A stretch of 7,477 nt of DNA from CAG-273 sp964618105 (GTDB taxonomy: Bacteria; Bacillota; Clostridia; TANB77; CAG-508). How positions within the stretch are numbered: position 1 is the first letter of the stretch; the number at the start of each line of letters is the position of its first letter. The translations under genes were made by a program, and so were the position numbers. The DNA is taken from positions 1 to 7,477 of the forward strand of contig CAZUAJ010000039.1 of the NCBI GenBank assembly GCA_964618105.1, in the 5' to 3' direction. Below the pieces are notes generated by a model that did not search any database, had not been told where the DNA came from, and was given only the letters and a program-made list of their open reading frames with translations. Below are positions 1 through 6,374 of this stretch, in pieces.

Positions 1-800
1 ATTTCTAATCCTCTTCCAGATTTCCATGTATATCCTTCTTCTACTGCTTGTGATAAGCTTTGTGCAAATCCTATTTGATCTCCTTGTATTTTTGTTATAC
101 GATTTCCCCTACTTGGATCATTTGTATAGTTTGAAAATGCTGCTGATAAGCTACCTACTACTTCATTAAATAATTGTTCACCAGCTGGGTTATCCATATC
201 TGCAAAATCAAAAATTTCACTATCTGGCCTTAAATATTCCATTGGTACAAAGTTTTTAGCAAATAGTATTGGATCTACAATTTTAATTGTATATGTTCCT
301 CTTGTAATTGCTCCAACTTGTGCATTCATATATGCATCATCCCAATAAATTTCTGACTGAGTTCCAAATCTGTTTCCTGGAATTTCTTTTAAGTTAACAT
401 ATATAACTGTTTGTTCCCCTCCTGGAACACCACCAAACTTAAATCTTTCCCATGATGTCTTTAATGTAGATGAAATAATTCCATCTCCTGCTAAAAAAGA
501 CTTAGAATTTTGATCTTCTGATGAATATATAAATCCTCCTGGTTCTGTAACGCATCCTGTTATTGCTCCATCTTGAAATGTAAGTAATGCAGTTCCTTCT
601 GGTACTACTATTTTACTTCCATTTGTTATTATGTTTTCTGAGCCTTTTGTATTTGAACCCCTGCCATTATCTGTTCCTTTTCTTTCTGCTCCAAAAATTG
701 CTGCTGTTGCTGGTACATCACTTCTTGGCACTATAAAATCTTTCCATTGGTCTGCAAAAGTTCCGCCAATAGCTCCTGCAAATGCTTTAATAAAACCCAT
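1..800 (-). CDS. SPFH domain protein, YdjI-like ('virion core protein' type), 3' end missing
   Basis: The frame is open from ATG at 800 to the left edge, giving 266 residues with the C-terminus cut off. It opens MGFIKAFAGAIGGTFADQWK, the characteristic start of YdjI-type SPFH proteins (short amphipathic N-terminus, then the DQWKDFI motif). The SPFH fold follows: a GSKIVVPEGTALLTF strand region near residue 62, a GGF turn near 88, and a long strand/helix section ending in QAVEEGYTWKSGRG. Known family members are membrane-associated scaffold proteins; B. subtilis YdjI helps localise the PspA homologue YdjF, and full proteins often end in a zinc ribbon, not visible here. An in-frame ATG at 818 would add six residues, but it overlaps the GAAGGA ribosome site that serves the ATG at 800, so 800 is chosen. 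It follows the DUF4428 gene by 114 nt and has its own promoter. Family assignment is confident; the cellular role here is inferred. Confidence 0.9.
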   Translation of the reverse strand, partial: MGFIKAFAGAIGGTFADQWKDFIVPRSDVPATAAIFGAERKGTDNGRGSNTKGSENIITNGSKIVVPEGTALLTFQDGAITGCVTEPGGFIYSSEDQNSKSFLAGDGIISSTLKTSWERFKFGGVPGGEQTVIYVNLKEIPGNRFGTQSEIYWDDAYMNAQVGAITRGTYTIKIVDPILFAKNFVPMEYLRPDSEIFDFADMDNPAGEQLFNEVVGSLSAAFSNYTNDPSRGNRITKIQGDQIGFAQSLSQAVEEGYTWKSGRGLE

Positions 801-836
801 ATAAATTCCTTCTTTCATATTTATTTTTATATTTGT

Positions 837-865
837 ATTATATTTTTACTTTTTTTAAAAGTCAA
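837..865 (-). promoter_or_regulatory. Near-consensus sigma-A promoter of the SPFH gene
   Basis: On the minus strand there is TTGACT (860-865, 5 of 6 to consensus), a 17-nt spacer, and a perfect TATAAT (837-842). Transcription would begin near 830 and leave a leader of about 30 nt with GAAGGA just before the ATG at 800. This is the best-matching promoter in the window, so the SPFH gene is probably expressed apart from, or in addition to, the upstream DUF4428 genes. Confidence 0.75.
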
Positions 866-893
866 TATAACTTTCATAAAAATGTATAACTTT
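866..893 (-). repeat. Tandem 9-nt direct repeat beside the SPFH promoter
   Basis: The minus-strand sequence AAAGTTATA occurs twice, at 885-893 and 866-874, with a period of 19 nt. The second copy ends directly against the -35 box (860-865). Direct repeats in this position are typical of activator binding sites, but the sequence is AT-only apart from one G, so chance remains possible. Confidence 0.35.
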
Positions 894-914
894 TTAATTC
901 TATTTCATTATATG

Positions 915-1739
915 CTACTTTTGTTCTAATATATCTTTTATTTGTTTTGCCATTAATAACATACATCTGTATCTTTGTAATTCATTTTTATTTCTTATAC
1001 TACATTTAAAACCAAATGAATAATCTGGCATATCATAAGGATTTCTTAAAATCATATCCTTGAAAGAATTATGCGTATATGCTCTTTCTTGATTTTCTAT
1101 TCTTGCTTCTGGACAATCAAGTAACCAAGTAGCAATTTTTTGTTGTGAAGTTGATGTTCTTCTTGGCTCATCACATGGAATATTGATAGCACCATTTTCT
1201 AGTTGAATATATATATTCTTAACATAAGGATGATTTACTTGTATTTTTAATGCAAATGATTCCATATATGTAATATGTTTTGGAGCATAGCTAACTTGTT
1301 GCCCATCTATTGTTTGTTTTTCTTCAAATGAAGTTTCAATTACATCAATATCAACATTTTCAATTTGTGAAAAACTTATAATATCTGGATTTTTATCAAT
1401 AATTTGGTCTAATGAAGTTACAGTTTTGCAACTTTTCATAAAACCGTCACTTGTGTCTGCAAGTGCAACAAATTGTTTATTTTTTTCGTCTATTAGAATA
1501 CAACCAAATTCACCAAAAGCATAAGTAGTTTCAAAACTATCTAGTTTTTTTCTATTTTCTTCTCTTGCAGCCATTTGACTTTTTATATCTTCTATTGTTG
1601 AATTTTTTGCATCATCAAACCAAACAGATAACTTTTTAGAACATTCTTTACACATATTTCCGTCTTGAAGTTTTTTATTTGATAAAAGTCCTATATCAGC
1701 TCCACATATATCACATTTCTTTTTACTAAATAATCCCAT
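915..1739 (-). CDS. DUF4428 zinc-ribbon protein (second paralogue)
   Basis: This 274-residue protein begins with a DUF4428 zinc ribbon: Cys9-x2-Cys12 and Cys30-x2-Cys33 within MGLFSKKKCDICG...KLQDGNMCKEC. A charged helix follows (about 44-68, STIEDIKSQMAAREENRKK), then a beta-rich middle section (about 72-190) with the segments DIISFSQIENVDIDVIE and VNHPYVKNIYIQL that I recognise from DUF4428 proteins and that look PH-like. The C-terminus is helical. There is no signal peptide or membrane segment, so it is probably cytoplasmic. The ATG is 4 nt after the upstream gene's stop, and its ribosome site (GGGGAGAG) lies in that gene's last codons, which implies coupled translation. The first 35 residues are clearly paralogous to the upstream protein; the bodies have diverged. 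The biochemical role of the family is unknown; zinc binding is inferred from the four cysteines. Confidence 0.85.
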   Translation of the reverse strand: MGLFSKKKCDICGADIGLLSNKKLQDGNMCKECSKKLSVWFDDAKNSTIEDIKSQMAAREENRKKLDSFETTYAFGEFGCILIDEKNKQFVALADTSDGFMKSCKTVTSLDQIIDKNPDIISFSQIENVDIDVIETSFEEKQTIDGQQVSYAPKHITYMESFALKIQVNHPYVKNIYIQLENGAINIPCDEPRRTSTSQQKIATWLLDCPEARIENQERAYTHNSFKDMILRNPYDMPDYSFGFKCSIRNKNELQRYRCMLLMAKQIKDILEQK

Positions 1740-1743
1740 ATTC

Positions 1744-2607
1744 TCACTCTCCCCAAACTCTTTTTTCTACTGAATCTGCTATTTTTTTGTATTCTATTCT
1801 ATTTCCGCTAGCTGAATTTACTACACCCATTAAATTGTCTTTCATATTTGATTTTGCATTTTCCATTTCAGCGTCACTACCACTCATTTTTGCTTTTGCA
1901 AGTCCACCAAGTGCTTTTAACATATCTGCACCTTGTTTTATATTTCTCATATCTGTTTCAGTTCCTGTAAATGATTCTTTTATGTTTCTTCCTAAAGATT
2001 TAAATCTAGGCTCTCTTAAAAATATTTCATCTAAATGATTTATTACAGTATGTAGCCCAACATGATCATTTACATTTTTACCATAACATATTTTTATTGT
2101 TTCTAAATAAGGATGTGCTGCACCTTTTTCGTCTTCATTCATTCCTAAAGTGCTCAATCCTTCTCTACAATAAAAATTAATTTCTACTCCTATTTCTGAA
2201 TATTTATTTCCACCTTCTTGATTATTTAAATTTTCATATATTTTATAATCTTTTATCTGGTCATATCTAAACAATTCTTTATAATTTTTCTTTTCAGATT
2301 TTGGAGTGATAATTTCAAACATTGCTATACTATCTGCAAAAACTATTCCATTAAATTGATGCTTAGTAACTAATTTTTCTTCTTTTGATAATGTTTCAAA
2401 TGCTTGTTTATATAACATATCTTGTTTTTTCATGTATTCAAAATGTTGTTTTACATATTCTGAATCAAATTTTGAAATCTCAATAAATGCACTGCAATTT
2501 TTTTCACATTCTTTACATATATATTTTTTATCTTTTAATTTTTTCCTTGATAACATCCCAACTTTTTGTTTACAAAATTCACATTCTTCCTTTGAAAATA
2601 ATCCCAT
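1744..2607 (-). CDS. DUF4428 zinc-ribbon protein (first paralogue)
   Basis: Read from ATG at 2607 this is 287 residues starting MGLFSKEECEFC. Four cysteines (9, 12, 31, 34) form a DUF4428-type zinc ribbon, again followed by a charged helix (about 48-80). The middle (about 84-200) contains FRYDQIKDYKIYE, an apparent beta section VGVEINFYC-like at 139-147 and AAHPYLETIKICYG, where the HPY motif matches that of the next protein. A Gly/Ala-rich helical tail (about 225-265) is not shared by the paralogue. The frame stays open upstream to an ATG at 2670, but those 21 extra codons run through a transcription terminator, and the MGLFSK start has a good AAAGGA site and matches the paralogue, so 2607 is the start. 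No membrane segment is visible. I found no convincing promoter in the short gap after the terminator; expression may depend on read-through. Function unknown. Confidence 0.85.
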   Translation of the reverse strand: MGLFSKEECEFCKQKVGMLSRKKLKDKKYICKECEKNCSAFIEISKFDSEYVKQHFEYMKKQDMLYKQAFETLSKEEKLVTKHQFNGIVFADSIAMFEIITPKSEKKNYKELFRYDQIKDYKIYENLNNQEGGNKYSEIGVEINFYCREGLSTLGMNEDEKGAAHPYLETIKICYGKNVNDHVGLHTVINHLDEIFLREPRFKSLGRNIKESFTGTETDMRNIKQGADMLKALGGLAKAKMSGSDAEMENAKSNMKDNLMGVVNSASGNRIEYKKIADSVEKRVWGE

Positions 2608-2650
2608 AGTTTTATTCCTTTCTATTTTAATCTTTTTAAAATTATTATGC

Positions 2651-2678
2651 AAAAAAAGTGGATATTCCACTTTTTTTT
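2651..2678 (-). terminator. Intrinsic terminator after the exported-protein gene
   Basis: The core GTGGA-TAT-TCCAC (2658-2670) is flanked by seven A on one side and eight T on the other, giving a stem of up to 12 bp with a 3-nt loop. Read on the minus strand it ends in a run of seven T. It stands 10 nt after the stop codon at 2689. The symmetry would let it act in both directions, but only minus-strand genes are present. It separates the exported-protein gene from the DUF4428 pair, probably as a partial barrier. Confidence 0.85.
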
Positions 2679-2688
2679 ATTCATTAAT

Positions 2689-3294
2689 TTATTTTACTTC
2701 AATTTTTACAGAATTAATGATTGAGCTTATTTCTGCATCTGTTAATAAATCATCAACTTTGTCGCCTTCATTTAAAGGTACAATTACAAGTTGTATTTGT
2801 CCTTTTGTTCCTTCAACATCTAGTGTATATTTCATGTTTCCCATATATTTTTGTTGTATTGCGTTATATTCTCCAACTTTTACTTCTTTTACATTATCTG
2901 ATTTTAAAGTTTTTTGGCTATCAAATTCAGCATCTTTTAAATATTCAAGATAATTTGCATAGCTTCCTGCTTTATCTCCATATTTTGCTTTGTAATTAGC
3001 ATAAGAAGTATATGACCAACTTGAATAATCAAGCTCTATTGCAACTTTGTCATTAGCAATTCCACAATCATTGCCACCTTTTGTTTCTTCTTCTACTTTA
3101 TATGTTGGTTCTAGTTCATTGTTATCATTTTTAGTTGCTGGAACTGTAAATGTTGCCTTACAATACCATGGATCTAATGTTACTTCTGTTGATGCTGTTT
3201 TTTGTCCTTTATTTCCTCCCATTAATATAATTCCTGCTACAACTAATACTATTGCTATAATAGCAACTAAAATTAAAATTTTTTTCTTATCCAT
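2689..3294 (-). CDS. Single-pass membrane-anchored exported protein, function unknown
   Basis: This 201-residue protein has a short basic start (MDKKK), one strongly hydrophobic segment (about residues 6-26) and a hydrophilic remainder rich in Tyr, Lys, Asp and Glu. No cysteine follows the hydrophobic segment, so it is not a lipoprotein; an uncleaved N-terminal anchor with the domain outside the cell is likely. The outer part has just two cysteines (45 and 77), which could form a disulfide. The C-terminal half (about 130-200: KEVKVGEYNAIQQKY, a strand pair, then ISSIINSVKIE) recalls small PsbP/DcrB-like exported domains, in which a final helix reads 'ILDSIK'; this is a resemblance in pattern only. 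The ribosome site AAAGGAG stands 8 nt before the ATG. It has its own promoter and terminator and so appears to be a single-gene unit. I do not recognise the family. Confidence 0.8.
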   Translation of the reverse strand: MDKKKILILVAIIAIVLVVAGIILMGGNKGQKTASTEVTLDPWYCKATFTVPATKNDNNELEPTYKVEEETKGGNDCGIANDKVAIELDYSSWSYTSYANYKAKYGDKAGSYANYLEYLKDAEFDSQKTLKSDNVKEVKVGEYNAIQQKYMGNMKYTLDVEGTKGQIQLVIVPLNEGDKVDDLLTDAEISSIINSVKIEVK

Positions 3295-3320
3295 TTCTTT
3301 TTCTCCTTTTATTATATTTT

Positions 3321-3343
3321 TATTATATAAAGTTTATATAATA
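3321..3343. repeat. Perfect AT-only palindrome in the 5' leader
   Basis: TATTATATAAA (3321-3331) and TTTATATAATA (3333-3343) are exact reverse complements around one central base. It lies 27 nt upstream of the exported-protein ATG and just before its ribosome site. It has no T-run after it on the minus strand, so it is not a terminator; it could be a leader stem or an operator. In sequence this AT-rich, chance is a serious alternative. Confidence 0.4.
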
Positions 3344-3365
3344 TTTGTTATTAAATTTATTCTTA

Positions 3366-3373
3366 CCACCTCC
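3366..3373 (-). promoter_or_regulatory. Strong Shine-Dalgarno with no gene behind it
   Basis: GGAGGTGG on the minus strand matches seven consecutive bases (GGAGGTG) complementary to the 16S rRNA 3' end, the strongest such match seen near any gene here. It lies about 70 nt upstream of the exported-protein ATG, which has its own ribosome site, and about 22 nt after the predicted transcription start. No ATG, GTG or TTG at suitable spacing follows it. A role as an mRNA-stabilising site, like the STAB-SD in the leader of Bacillus thuringiensis cry3Aa, is an inference. Confidence 0.45.
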
Positions 3374-3401
3374 ATATAATAAAAATTATTTTTTCTATTT
3401 T

Positions 3402-3430
3402 TTTATACCATAATAATATTCAAAAAACAA
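3402..3430 (-). promoter_or_regulatory. Extended -10 promoter of the exported-protein gene
   Basis: On the minus strand TATAAA (3402-3407, 5 of 6) is preceded by TGG, giving the extended -10 pattern TGn. A weak -35, TTGTTT (3425-3430), stands 17 nt upstream. Predicted start near 3395 gives a leader of about 100 nt. The -35 is part of the T-run that follows the upstream inverted repeat. Confidence 0.6.
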
Positions 3431-3432
3431 TC

Positions 3433-3477
3433 GTCTAATTAGTGCAAATTTTTTTCTTTTTTTTGCACGTATTAGAC
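3433..3477 (-). terminator. Large inverted repeat, probable terminator of the kinase operon
   Basis: Arms of 16 nt (3433-3448 and 3462-3477) pair at 14 positions: GTCTAAT, a 2-nt mismatch, then GTGCAAA, around a 13-nt loop that is all T and one C on the plus strand. It stands 58 nt beyond the kinase stop codon. On the minus strand it is followed within five bases by six T (3422-3427), which supports termination; the large loop and the offset T-run are not ideal. A protein-binding site is an alternative. Confidence 0.5.
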
Positions 3478-3535
3478 ATAAGAATAAAAGTGACTTTACC
3501 ACATTTGCATTTTTTCTAAACAAAGTGTTATTAAG

Positions 3536-4681
3536 CTATACAATTCTTTTATTTTTTACTAATACATTTACAGAAAATTGTGGTACAGTTTGAATATAAA
3601 AAATTCCGTTTAATTTACTTACTTTTCTTCTCATACCTTTTATTCCTTCATTTTCAGTAATAAACTCATTTGATTTCTTACCATCATTTGTTATTATCAT
3701 AGTTGTTTCTTCCAATGTTTCTGTTATTTCAACAAATATATTTGTACTTCCTGCATGCTTTATTGCATTTGTTGTCGCTTCTCTTATAATTTCAAAAAAT
3801 ACTTTTGAAATTTCTTTACTTTGTGGTAATTTTCCATTTACACTTATATTTGTTCCATTATTTTTATGTATTTTTATTAAGTTTTGTAAATTAACATTTG
3901 AATCTTCTGTATCTTCTATTTCTATAAACATTTTCTTTATCATAAATTTTATTTTTTCAAAGCTTTCTTGACTTATGCTTTGTTTATTTAAGTATTGTTG
4001 CAATATTGAAAGATTTTGTCCTAATATATCGTGATATTTATTTTTTAGTTTTAAAAGGTTTTTTTCTCTTTCTAATTCTTCTATATTTTCAATACCTAAT
4101 ATTAGTTCATCATTATTATTTTTAATTTTGTTATTTTGTTCATTTAATTCATTTTGTAAAATGTATTCTTCTGTAATATCAAATGCTATTATTTCATTTT
4201 TTTCTATTGCAAACACATAATATTTATTTTTTATTGCAACAACATAATTTCCGTTTGTTTGCTCTTTAGAACATTTTTTTATGTTCGAAATATAATCTTT
4301 TTTTATATCTAATTTTCTAAAAATTTCATACATTGTATTATTTATTAATTCTACATTTTTGCCTTTTAAAACCAAAATACCAAATTCAGATGTATCTATA
4401 ACTTTTTTTATAGAAAAATCATTTATGTTTTCTTTTTTAAAATATTTGTAATACATATATGTGTAAGATATTATTTCATACAATAGACTTATTATTAATA
4501 CAATAAATAGTTCTTTTATACTTATATTTTTTTGAAAAAATAGTATTATAGTGAGTATTATTGTAAATACATATTCTAAATAATAATCTATTATATTTTT
4601 ATCAATTATGCTTTTTTTTACAATTATTTTTAGTATCTGTACTACCAGCTCCAAACATAGTATAGTTATAATTGTAATCAT
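3536..4681 (-). CDS. HisKA_3-type sensor histidine kinase
   Basis: This 381-residue kinase has about three N-terminal membrane segments (roughly 2-21, 37-50, 57-79) with almost no external loop, a degenerate PAS-like domain (about 93-175, ending in the FDITEEY turn), a coiled coil (about 175-212), and a HisKA_3 dimerisation domain with the phospho-acceptor His217 in KNKYHDILGQNLS. The ATPase domain follows: N box EATTNAIKHA with Asn305, G1 box TNDGK (Asp333, Gly334), and G2 GIKGMRRKVSKLNG. All key residues for autophosphorylation are present, so it looks active. Such kinases normally phosphorylate a NarL/LuxR-type response regulator, but none is in the window. The ATG lies one base after the stop of the 7TM gene, and the ribosome site AGAGGAG is inside that gene's last codons, so the two are translationally coupled and probably form one receptor complex. 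The signal sensed is unknown. Confidence 0.88.
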   Translation of the reverse strand: MITIITILCLELVVQILKIIVKKSIIDKNIIDYYLEYVFTIILTIILFFQKNISIKELFIVLIISLLYEIISYTYMYYKYFKKENINDFSIKKVIDTSEFGILVLKGKNVELINNTMYEIFRKLDIKKDYISNIKKCSKEQTNGNYVVAIKNKYYVFAIEKNEIIAFDITEEYILQNELNEQNNKIKNNNDELILGIENIEELEREKNLLKLKNKYHDILGQNLSILQQYLNKQSISQESFEKIKFMIKKMFIEIEDTEDSNVNLQNLIKIHKNNGTNISVNGKLPQSKEISKVFFEIIREATTNAIKHAGSTNIFVEITETLEETTMIITNDGKKSNEFITENEGIKGMRRKVSKLNGIFYIQTVPQFSVNVLVKNKRIV

Positions 4682-4682
4682 A

Positions 4683-6182
4683 TTAGTTTTCTCCTCTTAA
4701 TATTTTTAATTTCAATATTGTTTCATCATCATTTATTTTTTTCTCAACTTCAATTACTCTTTTTAATTGTAATTTTTCTAGTTTATTTTTCAAATTACTA
4801 TCAAATAAATATTTTATTTCTATATATGTGGTATTTACCTGTATATTTAGTATAAAATTAACATCTTCTAAACTTGTTATTAGCTCAAATATGCTTTCAT
4901 AAATGTTTGCAGTTTCACTACTTGTTATTTCAAAATTATTTGTTTGTAGAACTCCATTTATATTTAATTCTTTCATATCTTCTAATAATTCATTTAATAT
5001 AATCTTTAATCTTTCATTATTATAAACTTCCTTATTATAGCTTGAAATCACTAGACTACTCATTCTTTTACAATAATTAATTAATAATTTTATTTCTTGC
5101 ATTTTTTTAAAATCAACTGATTGCATTTCATCAAGCATTTTTGTAATTAATTTTCTTTTTTCTTCTATTGTTTCATCTAACAATTCTACTATTTCATTTT
5201 TTACTTTTGTTTCATATATTTCAGATTTTATTTTCTTTTGTTTTTGTAATATTTTTTCTTGTCTTAAAAGTTGTTGGTTTGTATCCTTCAATTTCTTTTC
5301 TAATTTATATATTTCGCTTAAATCTTTTTCTTCTACTGCATAACCACCATTAATTTTTTTAACATTTTGAATTTTATTTTTAGTTACATATTTATTTTTA
5401 CAATTTTCTTTTTCTATATCTGTTAAAATATTTTTTTCAATGTCTATATTATGATTTGTTTTTATTCTCATTTTTCCATCATTTGATATTATTTCAAGTG
5501 GCAAATGAGAATTTTTAAATATTGTTTTGTATTTATAATTATTTGGTATTAACTTAAAATCAAATAATAATTCTAGCCCCATACAAAACAAAGTGCCTAT
5601 AATCACTGACATATTTGTGCCTCTTATTATTGGAACATTTTTAACATAAAAATAAGTATATAATGTACCAAGCAGTATAAGTATTGCAATTAATATTACA
5701 TTTTTATTTTTCTTTTCTTTATTTAGTTTTATAAGATTTTTTATTGCTATTATTATTAATCCTAAAATCCAAATTACTATTATAAAATACCCTATATTGT
5801 GTGTATAACAATCTGGATCATCTGTTGTTTTAAACACAAAATTATGTAAGTTATTTGTAATTACTAATAAAAATAGTATCGCAGATATTACTATTGTTGA
5901 AATTCTAAGTTTTTTATTTTTTTTATCTATTATATAGTTACTACAATTATAATAAATTGTTGGTATTAATAGTAATGGAATGTAAAACAAATACCAAAAA
6001 TAGAATGTATAAACTCCACAAGTATGTGATTTTGTAATTTTAATAATCATCCAAAAAGCTAAAAGTATACCTATTGCACTTACATATTTTTTTAATGTTT
6101 TATCAAATGTTCTTATATATAAAAATGAAGACCATATTACAAATATTATAAGAAATAATATTGATTGTTTAGTTTGATCCAT
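4683..6182 (-). CDS. 7TM receptor with degenerate histidine-kinase-like C-terminus
   Basis: This 499-residue protein starts with seven hydrophobic segments (about 7-23, 33-49, 57-78, 93-115, 131-151, 161-180, 189-211), matching the histidine kinase N-terminal 7TM module; typical motifs are FWYLFYIP at 62-69 and VITNNLHNFVF at 107-117. A PAS-like domain (about 213-290, FKLIPNNYKY to NGGYAVEEKDLSE) leads into a long coiled coil (about 286-345) and a C-terminal part arranged like a kinase dimerisation plus ATP-binding region. That part has no N box, no DxG motif, and no histidine at all after residue 244, so it cannot autophosphorylate in the usual way. I infer a sensor that acts through the intact kinase encoded one base downstream. 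The ribosome site AGAAGGAG is 10 nt before the ATG. A nearby response regulator, common for this type of locus, is absent here. Ligand unknown. Confidence 0.85.
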   Translation of the reverse strand: MDQTKQSILFLIIFVIWSSFLYIRTFDKTLKKYVSAIGILLAFWMIIKITKSHTCGVYTFYFWYLFYIPLLLIPTIYYNCSNYIIDKKNKKLRISTIVISAILFLLVITNNLHNFVFKTTDDPDCYTHNIGYFIIVIWILGLIIIAIKNLIKLNKEKKNKNVILIAILILLGTLYTYFYVKNVPIIRGTNMSVIIGTLFCMGLELLFDFKLIPNNYKYKTIFKNSHLPLEIISNDGKMRIKTNHNIDIEKNILTDIEKENCKNKYVTKNKIQNVKKINGGYAVEEKDLSEIYKLEKKLKDTNQQLLRQEKILQKQKKIKSEIYETKVKNEIVELLDETIEEKRKLITKMLDEMQSVDFKKMQEIKLLINYCKRMSSLVISSYNKEVYNNERLKIILNELLEDMKELNINGVLQTNNFEITSSETANIYESIFELITSLEDVNFILNIQVNTTYIEIKYLFDSNLKNKLEKLQLKRVIEVEKKINDDETILKLKILRGEN

Positions 6183-6328
6183 TTTACTTTTTCTCCTTCT
6201 ATATTTTGCTAATTATTGCGGTGGCCATTATTTTCTTTTGTGTAGCATTTGCATTTCTCTCACTTATTGCTTATGTATATTTTTATTTAAAATTAAAACT
6301 TAATCTCACTAACAAATGAATAATGCTT
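6183..6328 (-). other. Untranslated leader of the receptor/kinase operon
   Basis: If the promoter at 6335-6363 is used, the mRNA has a leader of about 146 nt. I see no known riboswitch, T-box or tRNA-like fold in it. Two tiny frames exist on the transcribed strand, MQMLHKRK and MATAIISKI (6199-6228, whose stop directly precedes the AAGGAG site), but neither has a ribosome site, so I do not call them genes. Confidence 0.35.
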
Positions 6329-6334
6329 GTTCCA

Positions 6335-6363
6335 ATTATATAATAAATGACAGATAAATTCAA
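6335..6363 (-). promoter_or_regulatory. Sigma-A promoter of the receptor/kinase operon
   Basis: On the minus strand TTGAAT (6358-6363, 4 of 6) is followed after exactly 17 nt by a perfect TATAAT (6335-6340). The -35 box fills the loop of the hairpin that ends the alkylation-repair gene and contains that gene's TGA stop. The next best candidate, TTGTTA further downstream, lacks a good -10 box. Confidence 0.6.
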
Positions 6364-6374
6364 TTATCTGTCAT
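6347..6374 (-). terminator. Hairpin spanning the stop codon of the alkylation-repair gene
   Basis: TGACAGATAA (6348-6357) and TTATCTGTCA (6364-6373) pair perfectly around a 6-nt loop, with one more A-T pair outside. The stop codon (6360-6362) is in the loop. Downstream on the minus strand comes only a short interrupted T-run (TTTATTATAT), so termination is probably weak. The stem is low in GC. Confidence 0.5.

Noticed and set aside
2608..2670. A 21-codon N-terminal extension of the first DUF4428 protein from an upstream ATG
   Set aside because: These codons run through the terminator hairpin, lack a ribosome site, and are not shared with the paralogue, which begins at the same MGLFSK.
2432..2953. 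Long plus-strand open frame of 173 codons
   Set aside because: It lies antisense to two well-supported genes and crosses the terminator; its composition (Phe, Ser, Leu, Ile) is that of a shadow of Lys/Glu-rich coding sequence.
2689..3294. Lipoprotein call for the exported protein
   Set aside because: No cysteine follows the hydrophobic segment, so there is no lipobox; the cysteines are at residues 45 and 77.
3334..3375. Minus-strand mini-frame MEVVRINLITNII in the leader of the exported-protein gene
   Set aside because: The strong Shine-Dalgarno lies inside it and not upstream, so it would not be the start served by that site.
3433..3485. Minus-strand mini-frame MSNTCKKKKKICTN within the large inverted repeat
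   Set aside because: Its near-symmetric sequence is a by-product of the inverted repeat, and there is no ribosome site before it.
6170..6320. Plus-strand frame encoding a hydrophobic stretch (FYILLIIAVAIIFF and onwards) ending in KLKLNLTNK
   Set aside because: It has no ATG, no ribosome site on that strand, and overlaps the leader and promoter of the minus-strand operon; AT-rich antisense sequence readily looks like a membrane segment.
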